In this document: positions 7,961-17,328 of the stretch, piece by piece
How positions within the stretch are numbered: the first letter of the stretch is position 1
How the letters are laid out: each line of letters begins with the position of its first letter
Assembly (NCBI GenBank): GCA_042701975.1
Contig: CP170561.1
Location: 1,984,001-2,048,000 of the forward strand
From: JAFALK01 sp042701975
Lineage (GTDB): Bacteria; Pseudomonadota; Gammaproteobacteria; Burkholderiales; Burkholderiaceae_C
Length of the DNA stretch: 64,000 nt
Direction: 5' to 3'
Position numbers and translations under genes: made by a program
Notes under the pieces: generated by a model
What the model was told of the DNA's origin: nothing
The model's input: only the letters and a program-made list of their open reading frames with translations
Database searches by the model: none

Positions 7961-10705
7961 ATGTTGCCCAAGCTTTTGACCCAGATTTTTGGTAGCCGTA
8001 ACGAGCGCCTGCTCAAGGGCTATCGGCGCGTGGTGGCCCAGATCAATGAGCTGGAGCCGAAGTTCGAGGCCCTCTCCGATGACGAGCTGCGCGGCAAGAC
8101 GGCCGAGTTCAAGCAGCGGATCCAGGGGGGGGAGACGCTGGAATCCATCCTGCCCGAGGCCTTTGCCGTCTGTCGCGAGGGTTCCAAGCGCGCGCTGAAG
8201 ATGCGCCACTTCGACGTCCAGCTGATCGGCGCCATGGTGTTGAACGCCGGCAAGATCGCCGAAATGCGCACCGGCGAGGGCAAGACGCTGATGGCCACGC
8301 TGGCTGTCTACTTGAATGCGCTGACCGGCAACGGCGTGCACGTGGTGACGGTCAACGACTACCTGGCCCGCCGCGACGCCGAAGAAATGGGCGTGCTCTA
8401 CAAGTTCCTTGGCCTGAGCGTCGGCATCAACATGCCGCACGTGCCGCGCGAGGAAAAGCAGGCCGCCTACGCCGCCGACGTCACCTACGGCACGAACAAC
8501 GAGTACGGCTTCGACTACCTGCGCGACAACATGGTCTACGAGACCGCCGACCGCGTGCAGCGCAGCCTGTCTTTCGCCATCGTGGACGAGGTGGACTCGA
8601 TCCTGATCGACGAGGCCCGCACGCCGCTGATCATCTCCGGCCAGGCCGACGACCACACCGACGTGTACACGGCCATCAACCTGGTGGCCCCGCGCCTGAA
8701 GAAGCAGATCGGCGAGTTGGACCCGCGCACGGGCGAGGGCGTGATCGAGCCGGGCGACTTCACGGTCGATGAAAAGTCCCACCAGATCTACCTGACCGAA
8801 GACGGCCACGAGAACGCCGAAAGCCTGCTGACTGAGGCCGGCCTGCTCGCGCCGGGCGCCTCGCTCTACGACGCAGGCAACATCACGCTGATGCATCACC
8901 TGTATGCAGCGCTGCGCGCCCACCACGTCTATCACAAGGACCAGCACTACGTCGTTCAGAAGGACGAAGTCGTCATCGTCGACGAGTTCACCGGCCGCCT
9001 GATGACGGGGCGCCGCTGGAGCGATGGCCTGCACCAGGCCGTCGAAGCCAAGGAAGGCGTGAAGATCCAGAGCGAGAACCAGACGCTGGCCTCGATCACC
9101 TTCCAGAACTACTTCCGCATGTTCGGCAAGCTCTCCGGCATGACCGGCACGGCCGACACCGAAGCCTACGAGTTCCAGGAGATCTACGGCCTGGAAACCG
9201 TCGTCATCCCGCCGAACCGCCCGACCATCCGCAAGGACGAGCTCGACCTCGTCTACAAGACCACGGCCGAGAAGTACAACGCCGTGATCGAGGACATCAA
9301 AGAGTGCCATGGCCGCGGCCAGCCGGTGCTGGTGGGCACGACCTCGATCGAGAACTCCGAGCTGATCTCCCAGCTGCTGGACAAGGTCAAGCTGCCACAC
9401 AACGTGCTCAACGCCAAGCAGCACGCCAAGGAAGCCGAGATCATTGCCCAGGCCGGCCGTCCGGGCGTGATCACCATCGCCACCAACATGGCCGGCCGCG
9501 GCACGGACATCGTGCTGGGCGGCAATGTGGAGAAGCAGGTCTCCTTCATCGAGGCCGACGAGGCCATTCCTGAAGAAGACAAGGTCGGCCGCATCGCCAC
9601 CCTGCGCGGCGAGTGGAAGAGCCTGCACGAGAAGGTCAAGGCCGAAGGCGGCCTGCGCATCATTGCCACCGAGCGCCACGAAAGCCGCCGCATCGACAAC
9701 CAGCTGCGCGGCCGTGCCGGCCGCCAGGGCGACCCGGGCAGCTCGCGCTTCTACCTCTCGCTGGACGACCAGCTGATGCGCATCTTCGCGGGTGAACGCG
9801 TCAAGGCCATCATGGACCGGCTGAAGATGCCTGAAGGCGAGGCGATCGAGGCCGGCATCGTCACGCGTTCCATCGAAGGCGCGCAGCGCAAGGTCGAGGC
9901 TCGCAACTTCGACGTTCGCAAGCAGCTGCTCGAATACGACGACGTCTCCAACGACCAGCGCAAGGTCATCTACCAGCAACGCAACGACATCCTCGAAGCC
10001 GCCGAGCTCGGCGCCCAGATCGGCAACCTGCGCGCCTCGGCCCTCGGCGACGTGGTGCGCACCTATGTGCCGGCCGAAAGCCTGGAAGAGCAGTGGAACC
10101 TGCCCGAGCTGCAGAACGTGCTCAAGACCGAATGGCAGCTGGACGTGCCGCTGACCGAGATGGTGGCCAAGAGCGACAGCATCACGGACGAGGAGATCCT
10201 CGAAGCCGTGGTCAAGGCCGGTGATGCTTCCTTCGACGACAAGGTCGAGCGCGTGGGCCAGGAGCAGTTCACGCCCTTCATGCGCATGGTGCTGCTGCAG
10301 CACATCGACCAGCACTGGCGCGAGCACCTCTCCGCGCTCGACTACCTGCGCCAGGGCATCCACCTGCGCGGCTACGCCCAGAAGAACCCCAAGCAGGAAT
10401 ACAAGCGCGAGGCCTTCGAGCTCTTTGGCACCCTGCTGGACGTGGTGAAGATGGAAGTCACCCGCGTGCTGCTGAACGTGCGCATCCAGACGCAGGAAGA
10501 AGCCAGCCAGGCTGCTGCCGCCATGGAAGAACGCGCCGGCGAGGTCGCCAACGTGACCTACACGCACCCGAACGAGGACGGCTCCGTCTCGCAGGAGCTC
10601 GACCCGGCCACCATCGCCGAGCGCTTCGGCCACGTGGGCCGCAACGATCCTTGCCCCTGCGGTTCGGGCAAGAAGTACAAGGCCTGCCACGGCAAGCTCA
10701 GCTGA
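7961..10705 (+). CDS. secA: SecA, preprotein translocase ATPase
   Basis: 914 residues, full length. The start at 7961 gives the canonical N-terminus MLPKLLTQIFGSRNERLLKG; the open frame extends 33 codons further upstream but that stretch does not look like SecA. Walker A is MRTGEGKTL (about 102-110), the DEAD-type Walker B lies in IVDEVDSILIDEARTPL, and NMAGRGTD and RLRGRAGRQGD-like helicase motifs follow. The C-terminus DPCPCGSGKKYKACHG is the zinc-binding SecB/lipid-interaction motif (C-x-C-x8-C-H). No clear Shine-Dalgarno precedes the ATG. SecA drives export of unfolded proteins through SecYEG. A divergent dciA lies upstream. Confidence 0.98.
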   Translation: MLPKLLTQIFGSRNERLLKGYRRVVAQINELEPKFEALSDDELRGKTAEFKQRIQGGETLESILPEAFAVCREGSKRALKMRHFDVQLIGAMVLNAGKIAEMRTGEGKTLMATLAVYLNALTGNGVHVVTVNDYLARRDAEEMGVLYKFLGLSVGINMPHVPREEKQAAYAADVTYGTNNEYGFDYLRDNMVYETADRVQRSLSFAIVDEVDSILIDEARTPLIISGQADDHTDVYTAINLVAPRLKKQIGELDPRTGEGVIEPGDFTVDEKSHQIYLTEDGHENAESLLTEAGLLAPGASLYDAGNITLMHHLYAALRAHHVYHKDQHYVVQKDEVVIVDEFTGRLMTGRRWSDGLHQAVEAKEGVKIQSENQTLASITFQNYFRMFGKLSGMTGTADTEAYEFQEIYGLETVVIPPNRPTIRKDELDLVYKTTAEKYNAVIEDIKECHGRGQPVLVGTTSIENSELISQLLDKVKLPHNVLNAKQHAKEAEIIAQAGRPGVITIATNMAGRGTDIVLGGNVEKQVSFIEADEAIPEEDKVGRIATLRGEWKSLHEKVKAEGGLRIIATERHESRRIDNQLRGRAGRQGDPGSSRFYLSLDDQLMRIFAGERVKAIMDRLKMPEGEAIEAGIVTRSIEGAQRKVEARNFDVRKQLLEYDDVSNDQRKVIYQQRNDILEAAELGAQIGNLRASALGDVVRTYVPAESLEEQWNLPELQNVLKTEWQLDVPLTEMVAKSDSITDEEILEAVVKAGDASFDDKVERVGQEQFTPFMRMVLLQHIDQHWREHLSALDYLRQGIHLRGYAQKNPKQEYKREAFELFGTLLDVVKMEVTRVLLNVRIQTQEEASQAAAAMEERAGEVANVTYTHPNEDGSVSQELDPATIAERFGHVGRNDPCPCGSGKKYKACHGKLS

Positions 10706-10874
10706 GCTTCGCGTAAATCGTAGTCAAGGCGCTACGGGCACCCCCTGTTTCGGTGGTTTTGCCGGTGTTTTATGTGGATTTCCCCGCGGACGAGGGGAAG
10801 CGGGCGGCCCAGGGCTCGATAGAGTCCGGGCTCGTGACGCACAAGACGTTACATCTACCACGGTACAAAACACC

Positions 10875-11429
10875 ATGAGCGCCAAGACTCTGAAGACGAC
10901 TCTCGCAGCCGCCCTGCTGGCCCTTGTCGGCATTGCGCAGGCCAGCCCGACGCCGAGCTCCAACTCGGTGGTGATGGCGCCCAATATGGGCGGCGGTGGC
11001 TTCTCGGCAGGCATCTCCGCCACCAAGACGGTGGCCGGCGATTTCGTTGACGTCTTCAACCTGACCGGCCTGGAGGGCTGGCTGCAGGTTGACGGGCTGC
11101 TCAAGACCTTGGGGACCGGCGGCGCCGATATCGACTTCTACAGCGTGCTGCTGAACGGCCATGCGCTCGAACTGAGCCAGACGGCCGTCGGGCCCTACGC
11201 CGACTTCAAGGAGCTGGCCAGCCTGGTCCAGTACGACGTGCAGGGGCCGCTGGTGCTGACCGTCAGCGGCCACGCCGGCGGCAACGCGGCCGACGGCACG
11301 CAGATCGCGGCCAGCTATTCCGGCAGCGTCAACGCCATGGAAATTCCTGAGCCCGCCAGCATCGGCCTGGTGGCCATCGCTGCTGCAGGCGCTGCCTTCG
11401 CTGGCCGTCGCCGCAAGTTGGCCCGCTGA
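10875..11429 (+). CDS. FxDxF-type PEP-CTERM protein 1
   Basis: 184 residues. The signal peptide (about 1-23, ending AQAS) is followed by the FxDxF motif FVDVF near residue 53 and a beta-rich body ending ASYSGSVNAM. A C-terminal sorting tag IPEPASIGLVAIAAAGAAFAGRRRKLAR carries the Pro-Glu-Pro, membrane helix and basic tail read by exosortase/archaeosortase-like systems. Such proteins are exported and often linked to exopolysaccharide. No exosortase is in the window. The next gene is a paralogue 15 bases downstream, so they form a pair. Molecular function is unknown. Confidence 0.88.
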   Translation: MSAKTLKTTLAAALLALVGIAQASPTPSSNSVVMAPNMGGGGFSAGISATKTVAGDFVDVFNLTGLEGWLQVDGLLKTLGTGGADIDFYSVLLNGHALELSQTAVGPYADFKELASLVQYDVQGPLVLTVSGHAGGNAADGTQIAASYSGSVNAMEIPEPASIGLVAIAAAGAAFAGRRRKLAR

Positions 11430-11444
11430 CCGGAAAGCACGCAC

Positions 11445-12023
11445 ATGCTGATCAACAAGACCACCGCCGCCGCCCTGGCGCTTGCCCTGGCCGCCACGGC
11501 CTCGTTCAATGCGCAGGCCGATGACGTCGCCTACGGCATCAACCTCAGCGGCTCGACCAATGCCGGCTTCTCGGCCGGCCTTTCGCCTCTGACGGGCGCA
11601 TCCGTCAATCACCAGGTTTCGGGCGCTTTCACGGACACCTTCACCTTCACCGGCTACAGCGGCGCCAGCATCGTCGACGTGTGGCTGGACACCTCGGTGA
11701 GCTTTGGCAACGAGGCCACCCAGCAGATTGTCTTCACCAGTGCCACGCTCAACGGCATCGCGCTGACGATCGATCCGGCGGAAACCTTCAACAAGACCGT
11801 CTTCCGTACGGCAGAACTGGTCCAGCAATCCACGAGCGGCCCGCTCGTGCTGGTGGTGACGGGCTATGCCGGGCTGCTCGACGATGTGAGCCGCCAGATC
11901 TCGGCCAGCTACTCGGGCGGCATCAACGTGGCCGTCTCGCCCGTGCCGGAACCCGCGCCCTACGCCATGCTGCTGGCCGGCCTGGGCGCCGTGGGCTTCA
12001 TCGCACGCCGCCGCACCCGCTGA
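11445..12023 (+). CDS. FxDxF-type PEP-CTERM protein 2
   Basis: 192 residues. A signal peptide (about 1-25, ending FNAQA) precedes the FxDxF motif FTDTF at about 67-71 and a body that ends ISASYSGGINVAV, parallel to the first paralogue's AASYSGSVNAM. The sorting tag is VPEPAPYAMLLAGLGAVGF followed by ARRRTR. A GGAAAG ribosome site lies seven bases before the ATG. The similarity in length, motif order and C-terminal block shows a tandem duplication followed by divergence. A rho-independent terminator follows, closing a two-gene unit. Confidence 0.88.
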   Translation: MLINKTTAAALALALAATASFNAQADDVAYGINLSGSTNAGFSAGLSPLTGASVNHQVSGAFTDTFTFTGYSGASIVDVWLDTSVSFGNEATQQIVFTSATLNGIALTIDPAETFNKTVFRTAELVQQSTSGPLVLVVTGYAGLLDDVSRQISASYSGGINVAVSPVPEPAPYAMLLAGLGAVGFIARRRTR

Positions 12024-12044
12024 AGCGCTGCTGTTTCTGCTTGC

Positions 12045-12075
12045 AAGGGCTCCTTCGGGGGCCCTTGGTCTTTTT
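12045..12075 (+). terminator. Rho-independent terminator after the PEP-CTERM pair
   Basis: A nine-base stem (aagggctcc, with one mispair, against ggggccctt) closes a ttcg tetraloop and is followed by a T-rich run. It separates the PEP-CTERM pair from argJ. Confidence 0.85.
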
Positions 12076-12109
12076 ACAATGAGCTTTTCTCACCGCTGCC
12101 TGAACCGCC

Positions 12110-13339
12110 ATGCCCGTCAACTACCAGACCCCCGAAGCCGCCTCTCTGCATCCCGTTCCCGGCGTGCGCCTGGGCGTCACCATGGCTGGCGTGCGCAAGG
12201 CCAACCGGCGTGACCTCAGCGTGATCGAGCTGGCCCCGGGTTCCAGCGTGGCGGGCGTGTTCACGGCCAATCGCTTCTGCGCTGCGCCGGTGCAGGTCTG
12301 CCGCGAGCATCTGGCCGGCGGACGGGAGATCCGCGCCATCCTCGTGAACACCGGCAATGCCAACGCCGGTACCGGCGCCGACGGCCTGGCCCGTGCGCGC
12401 CAGAGCTGCGAGGCGCTGGCGGGTCTGATGGGCGTGCAGCCCTCGCAGATCCTGCCGTTTTCCACCGGCGTGATCATGGAGACGCTGCCCGTCGATCGCA
12501 TCGTGGCCGGCCTGCCTGGCGCGATTGCCGCGCTGAAGGCCGACAACTGGTCCGAGGCCGCCGCCGGCATCATGACCACCGACACCGTTCCCAAGGCCGC
12601 CTCGCGCCAGGTGCAGATCGGAGGCGCCACCGTCACGCTCACCGGCATCAGCAAGGGCGCCGGCATGATCCGCCCGAACATGGCCACCATGCTGGGCTAC
12701 TTGGCCACCGACGCCAACGTGGCGCCGCACCTGATGCAGGCGCTGGTGAAGGAAGCGGCGGACCAGAGCTTCAACCGCATCACTATCGACGGCGACACCT
12801 CCACCAACGACAGCTTCGTGCTGATTGCCACCCACCAGGCCAAGAACGCCCGCATCGAATCGCTGGACGACGCCGATGGCCGCGCCCTGCGCGCTGCCAT
12901 CGTCGCCGTGGCCCAGGAGCTGGCCCAGGCCATCGTGCGCGACGGCGAAGGCGCTACCAAGTTCATCACTGTGCAGATCGACGGTGGCAAGACTGAGGAC
13001 GAATGCCGTCTGGCGGCTTACGCCATCGCCCACTCGCCGCTCGTGAAGACCGCCTTCTTCGCCAGCGACCCCAACCTCGGCCGCATCCTGGCCGCCGTTG
13101 GTTACGCCGGCATCACCGACCTGGACCAGACGCTGATCGAAATGCACCTCGACGACGTCCACGTGGTCACGCAAGGCGGCCGCAACCCGTCCTACCGCGA
13201 GGAAGACGGCCAGCGCGTGATGAAGCAGAGCGAGATCACGGTGCGTGTGGATCTCAAGCGCGGCAAGGCCAGCAGCACGGTCTGGACCTGCGACCTGAGC
13301 CACGACTACGTGTCGATCAACGCCGACTACCGCAGCTGA
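12110..13339 (+). CDS. argJ: ArgJ, bifunctional glutamate N-acetyltransferase / amino-acid acetyltransferase
   Basis: 409 residues. ArgJ is made as one chain that cuts itself before a conserved threonine, seen here as Thr193 in IRPNMATMLGYLATDA. It recycles acetyl from N-acetylornithine to glutamate and can also acetylate glutamate from acetyl-CoA, in arginine synthesis. Other family motifs are ILVNTGNANAGTG and NRITIDGDTSTNDS. The start at 12110 gives MPVNYQTPEA, the usual betaproteobacterial N-terminus. It is converging with the next gene. Confidence 0.97.
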   Translation: MPVNYQTPEAASLHPVPGVRLGVTMAGVRKANRRDLSVIELAPGSSVAGVFTANRFCAAPVQVCREHLAGGREIRAILVNTGNANAGTGADGLARARQSCEALAGLMGVQPSQILPFSTGVIMETLPVDRIVAGLPGAIAALKADNWSEAAAGIMTTDTVPKAASRQVQIGGATVTLTGISKGAGMIRPNMATMLGYLATDANVAPHLMQALVKEAADQSFNRITIDGDTSTNDSFVLIATHQAKNARIESLDDADGRALRAAIVAVAQELAQAIVRDGEGATKFITVQIDGGKTEDECRLAAYAIAHSPLVKTAFFASDPNLGRILAAVGYAGITDLDQTLIEMHLDDVHVVTQGGRNPSYREEDGQRVMKQSEITVRVDLKRGKASSTVWTCDLSHDYVSINADYRS

Positions 13340-13348
13340 GCCCTCAGC

Positions 13349-14743
13349 TCAGAAATTGATCGCACGGGTCTTGAGTCCCTGCGCGACAAGTCCCGCATTT
13401 ACCAGCTGCGCTTGCTCGCGGCTGTTGAACGGGTAGACGGCGGGCCGCCAGCCTTCGGGCGTCAGGAACACCTGCGACTGCAGGCCTTCGAGGCCGGCGA
13501 TGGGCCGGTTCGGGTCCGGCTGCAGCACTGCCAGGATCGCGGCCAGCAGCTTCTCGGCATCGGCTTTTTCCTTCGACGCCGGGCCGACCAGCGCCACCAC
13601 GATGGGTCGCGCGGGCGCGCTCGCGCCGGCCTCTCCCGGCGCGACCGAGAACGGTGTCTTGCGCGCCTCGAAGGGCGTGGGCGCCGAAGCAGCGGAAGCC
13701 GGCACGCCTCCGCCCAGCGGCGGTGATTCCTTGGTCACCTTGCGGCCGCGGCCGCTGAGGTCGGGGGCGATCTGCGGACGGATGTCGGGCCGGTTGTCGG
13801 CTTCCGAGGCCGCGCTGGTCGCGGCACTGGCAGCCGTGGGCGTCGATGCCGCCGAAGCGGCAGTCATGGCTTCGGAAGCGGCTGCAGAAGCAGCCAAGGC
13901 GGCCGAGGCGGCCTCGCTGGCCGGCGCTGAAGCCGCCAGAGCCGCCGCCGATGCAGCCTGCTCGGCCGACATCACGCGCCCTGAAGCCGCAGTGGAAGCC
14001 GCCGATGCCGCCGAGGCCGCACCATGCGCGCCGCCTGAGCCCACGATCCGCCAGGTCGGAACCCCGAAAAGAACGGCGGCAATCGCCACGGCCAGCGTCA
14101 CGCGCCGCCAATCCCAGCAGCGCGAGCCCAGCACCGGCGGACGCAAGCCGCCGCGCCCGATCAGCACGCGACCGCGCCAGGCGCCGGCATCGATGGCCGC
14201 GCTCTTGACGTAGATCTCGCAGGGCCAGGCACCGCTTTGGTCGTCGGTGGACGCGGCCAGGGCATCGTCTACCGGCACCTCGCGCAACGGCCAGGTCTCG
14301 TCGCCGGGCTTGGTGCTGTAGCCGTTCTGGATCGCGAACGCCGCGATGCGGCGCGTGGAGATCTGGTCGATGAAGCGCTCGCTGAACACCGGCCACAGCG
14401 TGCGCGGGCCGCGCTTGAAGAGCTGTGGCAGGCGGCGCAGCAACTCCATCGGCGAAGGCCGGGGCGGCGTCTCGCGGTCGGCCAGCAGGTCGAGCTCGAT
14501 GGCGTTCGGATGTGGATCGGCAGCGACCGTCGTGCCTTCGTGGAAGGCCTCGGCCAGGCTGGCGGGCGAGACCTCTTGCGTCAGCGTGGGTTCGACCGGC
14601 GGCCGCGCGCCCAGGCCCGGCGGGCCGCTGCGCAGGAACGGCAAAGCCACCACGCCGATGGTGTGGACGTCGTAGAGGGTGATCCGTTTTGCAAGCGGGT
14701 GGCGGTTGTGCCAGTCCACGACCTGCTCGGCCAGGCGGTCCAT
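13349..14743 (-). CDS. Uncharacterised membrane protein with Ala/Ser-rich linker
   Basis: 464 residues, not recognised as a named family. The cytoplasmic N-terminal part (1 to about 210) is a mixed domain, with one membrane helix at about 213-236. A low-complexity linker of about 100 residues consists mostly of Ala and Ser (ASAASAASTAAS and similar). The C-terminal domain (about 390-464), containing VYPFNSREQAQLVNAGL, looks like a small periplasmic domain of the SPOR/division-repeat type by size, but the match is not secure. The topology (cytoplasmic domain, one helix, flexible spacer, small outer domain) suggests an envelope-spanning role. It ends ten bases from argJ in convergent orientation. 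Confidence 0.7.
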   Translation of the reverse strand: MDRLAEQVVDWHNRHPLAKRITLYDVHTIGVVALPFLRSGPPGLGARPPVEPTLTQEVSPASLAEAFHEGTTVAADPHPNAIELDLLADRETPPRPSPMELLRRLPQLFKRGPRTLWPVFSERFIDQISTRRIAAFAIQNGYSTKPGDETWPLREVPVDDALAASTDDQSGAWPCEIYVKSAAIDAGAWRGRVLIGRGGLRPPVLGSRCWDWRRVTLAVAIAAVLFGVPTWRIVGSGGAHGAASAASAASTAASGRVMSAEQAASAAALAASAPASEAASAALAASAAASEAMTAASAASTPTAASAATSAASEADNRPDIRPQIAPDLSGRGRKVTKESPPLGGGVPASAASAPTPFEARKTPFSVAPGEAGASAPARPIVVALVGPASKEKADAEKLLAAILAVLQPDPNRPIAGLEGLQSQVFLTPEGWRPAVYPFNSREQAQLVNAGLVAQGLKTRAINF

Positions 14744-14826
14744 ACGCGGTTGTTCTGTCTATGGGCGTAGAAAAGCAGCTTGCAGTGTGCCGGTGCCTCA
14801 GGCTCGCCGGTCCACCGAATAGCGCA

Positions 14827-15777
14827 TTATTTCGCTGGCAGACTGCTGAAGAAGTCCCACATCAGGTCGTTGGCCGAAATCTCCTTGCTGGGCTTGCGGC
14901 CAGCGAAGTTGGCGCCGCCGCCGGGCCAGGAGTGGCCGCCGGTCTCGGTCACGCACAGCTCCACCGTGGCGCCACCCGCGCAGCCGGTGTGGCGTTCGCA
15001 GTAGGCGCCTGGCTTCTCCAGCACCCGCTCGGGCTCGGCCTTGCACTGGTTGCGCTTCACCCAGCGGCTGATCGTCTCCGGTACGCTGACGAAGGGCGCG
15101 ACCTTGCTGCTGTCGCGGAAGGCCTGCGGGCCGGCGCCGCCGTTGAACAGCACGTGGTCGTCGTCGCGCGCATGGAACTCGATCACCGCCACGGGCTTGG
15201 AGGGTGTGCAAGACAGCGTGTTGTCGGAGCCCGCCACGGGCGCGATGGCCGTGAACACGTCGGCCGCCTCGCAGGCCAGGCGCTGGGCCAGCATGCCGCC
15301 GTTGGACATGCCGGTGGCGTAGACGCGCCGCGCATCGACGGCCAGGCGCCGCTCGACATCCGCCACCACCGCGCGCAGGAAGCCGACATCGTCGATGTTG
15401 CGGTCGCGCGCCTGGCCGCAGCAGGTGCCGGCATTCCAGGTGGCCAACGGGCCGCCAGGCAGGCGGCTGAAGCCGTTGGGGAAGGCGACGATGAAGCCGG
15501 CCTGTTCGGACTTGGTGATCAAACCGTACTGCTCGTCACGGGCCTGGAAGTTCATGTTGCCGCCGCCACCGTGCAAGGCCACCAGCAGCGGCATCGGCCT
15601 CTCGGGTGCGTAGCTGCGCGGCACGTGCAGCAGGTAGGCCCGGCCCATGCCGCCGTGTTCCAGCGTGTAGCGGTAGTCGCCGGGGCCGGTGATGACGGCG
15701 GGACCGTCTGCCGCGGGCGAGAACGTCGGCAGCAGGGTGAAGAACAACACGATGAGCGCAACGCGGATGGGCTTCAT
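14827..15777 (-). CDS. Secreted PHB-depolymerase/LpqC-type esterase
   Basis: 316 residues. A signal peptide spans about 1-23 (LPTFSPAADG). The alpha/beta-hydrolase core has the oxyanion stretch LLVALHGGGGNMNF and the nucleophile elbow GMSNGG (Ser158), with the Asp and His expected in FHARDDDH and ETGGHSWPGG. Several cysteine pairs (TCCG, QC, YCERHTGC) suit an exported, disulphide-bonded enzyme. The family includes polyhydroxybutyrate depolymerases and feruloyl esterases; the substrate cannot be told. The start at 15777 gives the signal peptide, and the longer open frame upstream is unrelated. Confidence 0.85.
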   Translation of the reverse strand: MKPIRVALIVLFFTLLPTFSPAADGPAVITGPGDYRYTLEHGGMGRAYLLHVPRSYAPERPMPLLVALHGGGGNMNFQARDEQYGLITKSEQAGFIVAFPNGFSRLPGGPLATWNAGTCCGQARDRNIDDVGFLRAVVADVERRLAVDARRVYATGMSNGGMLAQRLACEAADVFTAIAPVAGSDNTLSCTPSKPVAVIEFHARDDDHVLFNGGAGPQAFRDSSKVAPFVSVPETISRWVKRNQCKAEPERVLEKPGAYCERHTGCAGGATVELCVTETGGHSWPGGGANFAGRKPSKEISANDLMWDFFSSLPAK

Positions 15778-15930
15778 GGCCCGAGCATAAATCGGGTGCA
15801 TGTTTCCGTTCATTGCTCCCCAAGCTGGTGCCAGGGGCGCTCGTCTTGTCGGACTTCGTGACGCGGATCGCCCAAATTGCAGCCCTGCGGGCCGCCCCAC
15901 CGTGGCACAGGCCTTGCTCAGAGTGAGGCA

Positions 15931-16692
15931 ATGAAGAACATGTCGCTCCATACGCCAGCCGCGCAGCGCATCCTCCTGGTCGAGGACCAGCTCGAGGTGC
16001 TGGCCGTACTGCAGGACGCGCTCGAGGAAGCCGGCCATCCCGTGCTGGTCGCCCGCGACGTGCAGACCGCCTTGGCGCTGGCCCAGGCCGAGCGCCCCCA
16101 CGTGATCGTGATCGACGCTGACCGACCGCGTCTGGCGGGCAGCGATCTGCTGCAGGGCCTGCAATCGAACGCCGCCACCGCGGCCATTCCCGTGATCCTG
16201 CTGATCGCTTCCGGTAACGCGCCGGTCGACCTGCCGCCCGGCGTGGTGGACCGGCTGATCAAGCCCATCCGCCCGAGTGAGCTGCTGGCTGCGCTGGCGG
16301 CACGGCGCGGCGAACGCGCCGGCGGCCGCCCGGTGCTCGACGCCTTCGGCCATGCCAGCGTGGTCGTGCACGAGAAGGACGGCCGCTGCAGCTGGCAGAG
16401 CCCGCTGGCGCGCGAGCTGATGGCCACCTTCTTCCTGGGCGGCCACTTCGAGCGCGGCCGTCTGCCGCCCGAGGTGATGCTGTGGATGCACCGCGAGGTG
16501 CTGCGCCGCCGCGCTGGCGGCGAGCCTTCTGGCATGACCGTGATGCCGCCGCCGCAGGACCCGCGCTCGCTGCGCCGCGGCAGCCGGCGGCTGTCCTTCA
16601 CGCTGCAGGCGGCGGATGCTGATGCCTACGGCGAAGGGCAGTGGCTGGTGGTGATGCGGGAGTCGGACGAGGCGTTGAGCCCGGTGACTTGA
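15931..16692 (+). CDS. Receiver-domain protein with C-terminal unknown domain
   Basis: About 253 residues. Residues about 10-120 are a CheY-like receiver (ILLVEDQLEVLAVLQ, VIVIDADRPRLAG, LIKPIRPSELL). The Asp in VIDAD is in place, but the Thr/Ser position is an Ala-Ser (LLIASGN), so switching may be altered. The C-terminal half has FGHASVVVHEKDGRCSWQSPLARELM, which resembles a short PAS-like or LuxR-adjacent module, without a clear DNA-binding motif. The start is ATG 15931, preceded by GAGG at short distance; ATG 15940 is an alternative. It stands alone, and the partner kinase is not evident. Confidence 0.75.
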   Translation: MKNMSLHTPAAQRILLVEDQLEVLAVLQDALEEAGHPVLVARDVQTALALAQAERPHVIVIDADRPRLAGSDLLQGLQSNAATAAIPVILLIASGNAPVDLPPGVVDRLIKPIRPSELLAALAARRGERAGGRPVLDAFGHASVVVHEKDGRCSWQSPLARELMATFFLGGHFERGRLPPEVMLWMHREVLRRRAGGEPSGMTVMPPPQDPRSLRRGSRRLSFTLQAADADAYGEGQWLVVMRESDEALSPVT

Positions 16693-16699
16693 GCGGATT

Positions 16700-17328
16700 T
16701 CAAGTCCAGCGCCTGGCTGCGGATTGCCACGTAGCGGTGGCGGAGCTCCCGCTTGCAGCGACTTGCGTGGCAGGCCACAGCAGGAGGTCGAGCAGGGCGA
16801 CCGTGTCGGGCAATGAGTGCCCGTTGATGCCGTTTTTGTTGAGGAAGGCCTGCCACCGGCGAGTCTTGGCCGTGTCGCCGCTGAATTGCGGGGTCAGGGC
16901 CAAGGGACGCTCGTTGGGCAATGCAGTCTGCCGGCGTGCGAAGGTGGCCGTGATGGCCGCGGCGAGCAGCGCACCGTCCAGATCGGTCTGCCGGGCGATG
17001 ACGGTCAGATCGAAGAGGTGATGCCATCTGCCATGACCAGCGAGTCGATCTCGCGGAAGGCGGCGATCAGATGCGCATCGTCGTCCGGGCCGAATCCCAG
17101 CAGATCGGCGTCCCGCGTGGCGCGATGCGGGGCGTCGTACCAAAGCGTGAACAGCAGCGCGCCTTTGAGCAGGAAGCTGTCGGCATGCCTGGACTTACCC
17201 AGCCGGGCAAGCAGTCGCTCCATGGCAAATCGATTCAGCAGCAGGCTGTAGTCCTCGCCACGCTGCTTGGCCAGCGTCAGCAGCCGTGCCAGGACCGGAG
17301 CCGCGGCGTTGGCCGTCATTGCCGTCAT
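16700..17328 (-). pseudogene. abiEii: AbiEii toxin remnant (internal deletion and frameshift)
   Basis: Two blocks of an AbiEii nucleotidyltransferase toxin remain. The first (17328 to about 17030) runs MTAMTANAAAPVLARLL to RATRDADLLGFG and holds the catalytic Asp-x-Asp. The second, in another frame (about 17030 to 16700), starts near FDLTVIARQTDLDGALL and includes FARRQTALP. AbiEii proteins are normally about 270-300 residues. Here about 80 middle residues are absent, and the first frame ends MADGITSSI at the scar. The ATG overlaps the antitoxin stop by 4 bases, the usual AbiE coupling. The toxin should be inactive. Confidence 0.85.

Noticed and set aside
7847..10690. A 947-residue minus-strand open frame opposite secA
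   Set aside because: It mirrors secA codon by codon in high-GC DNA and has no domain or ribosome site. secA itself has every expected motif.
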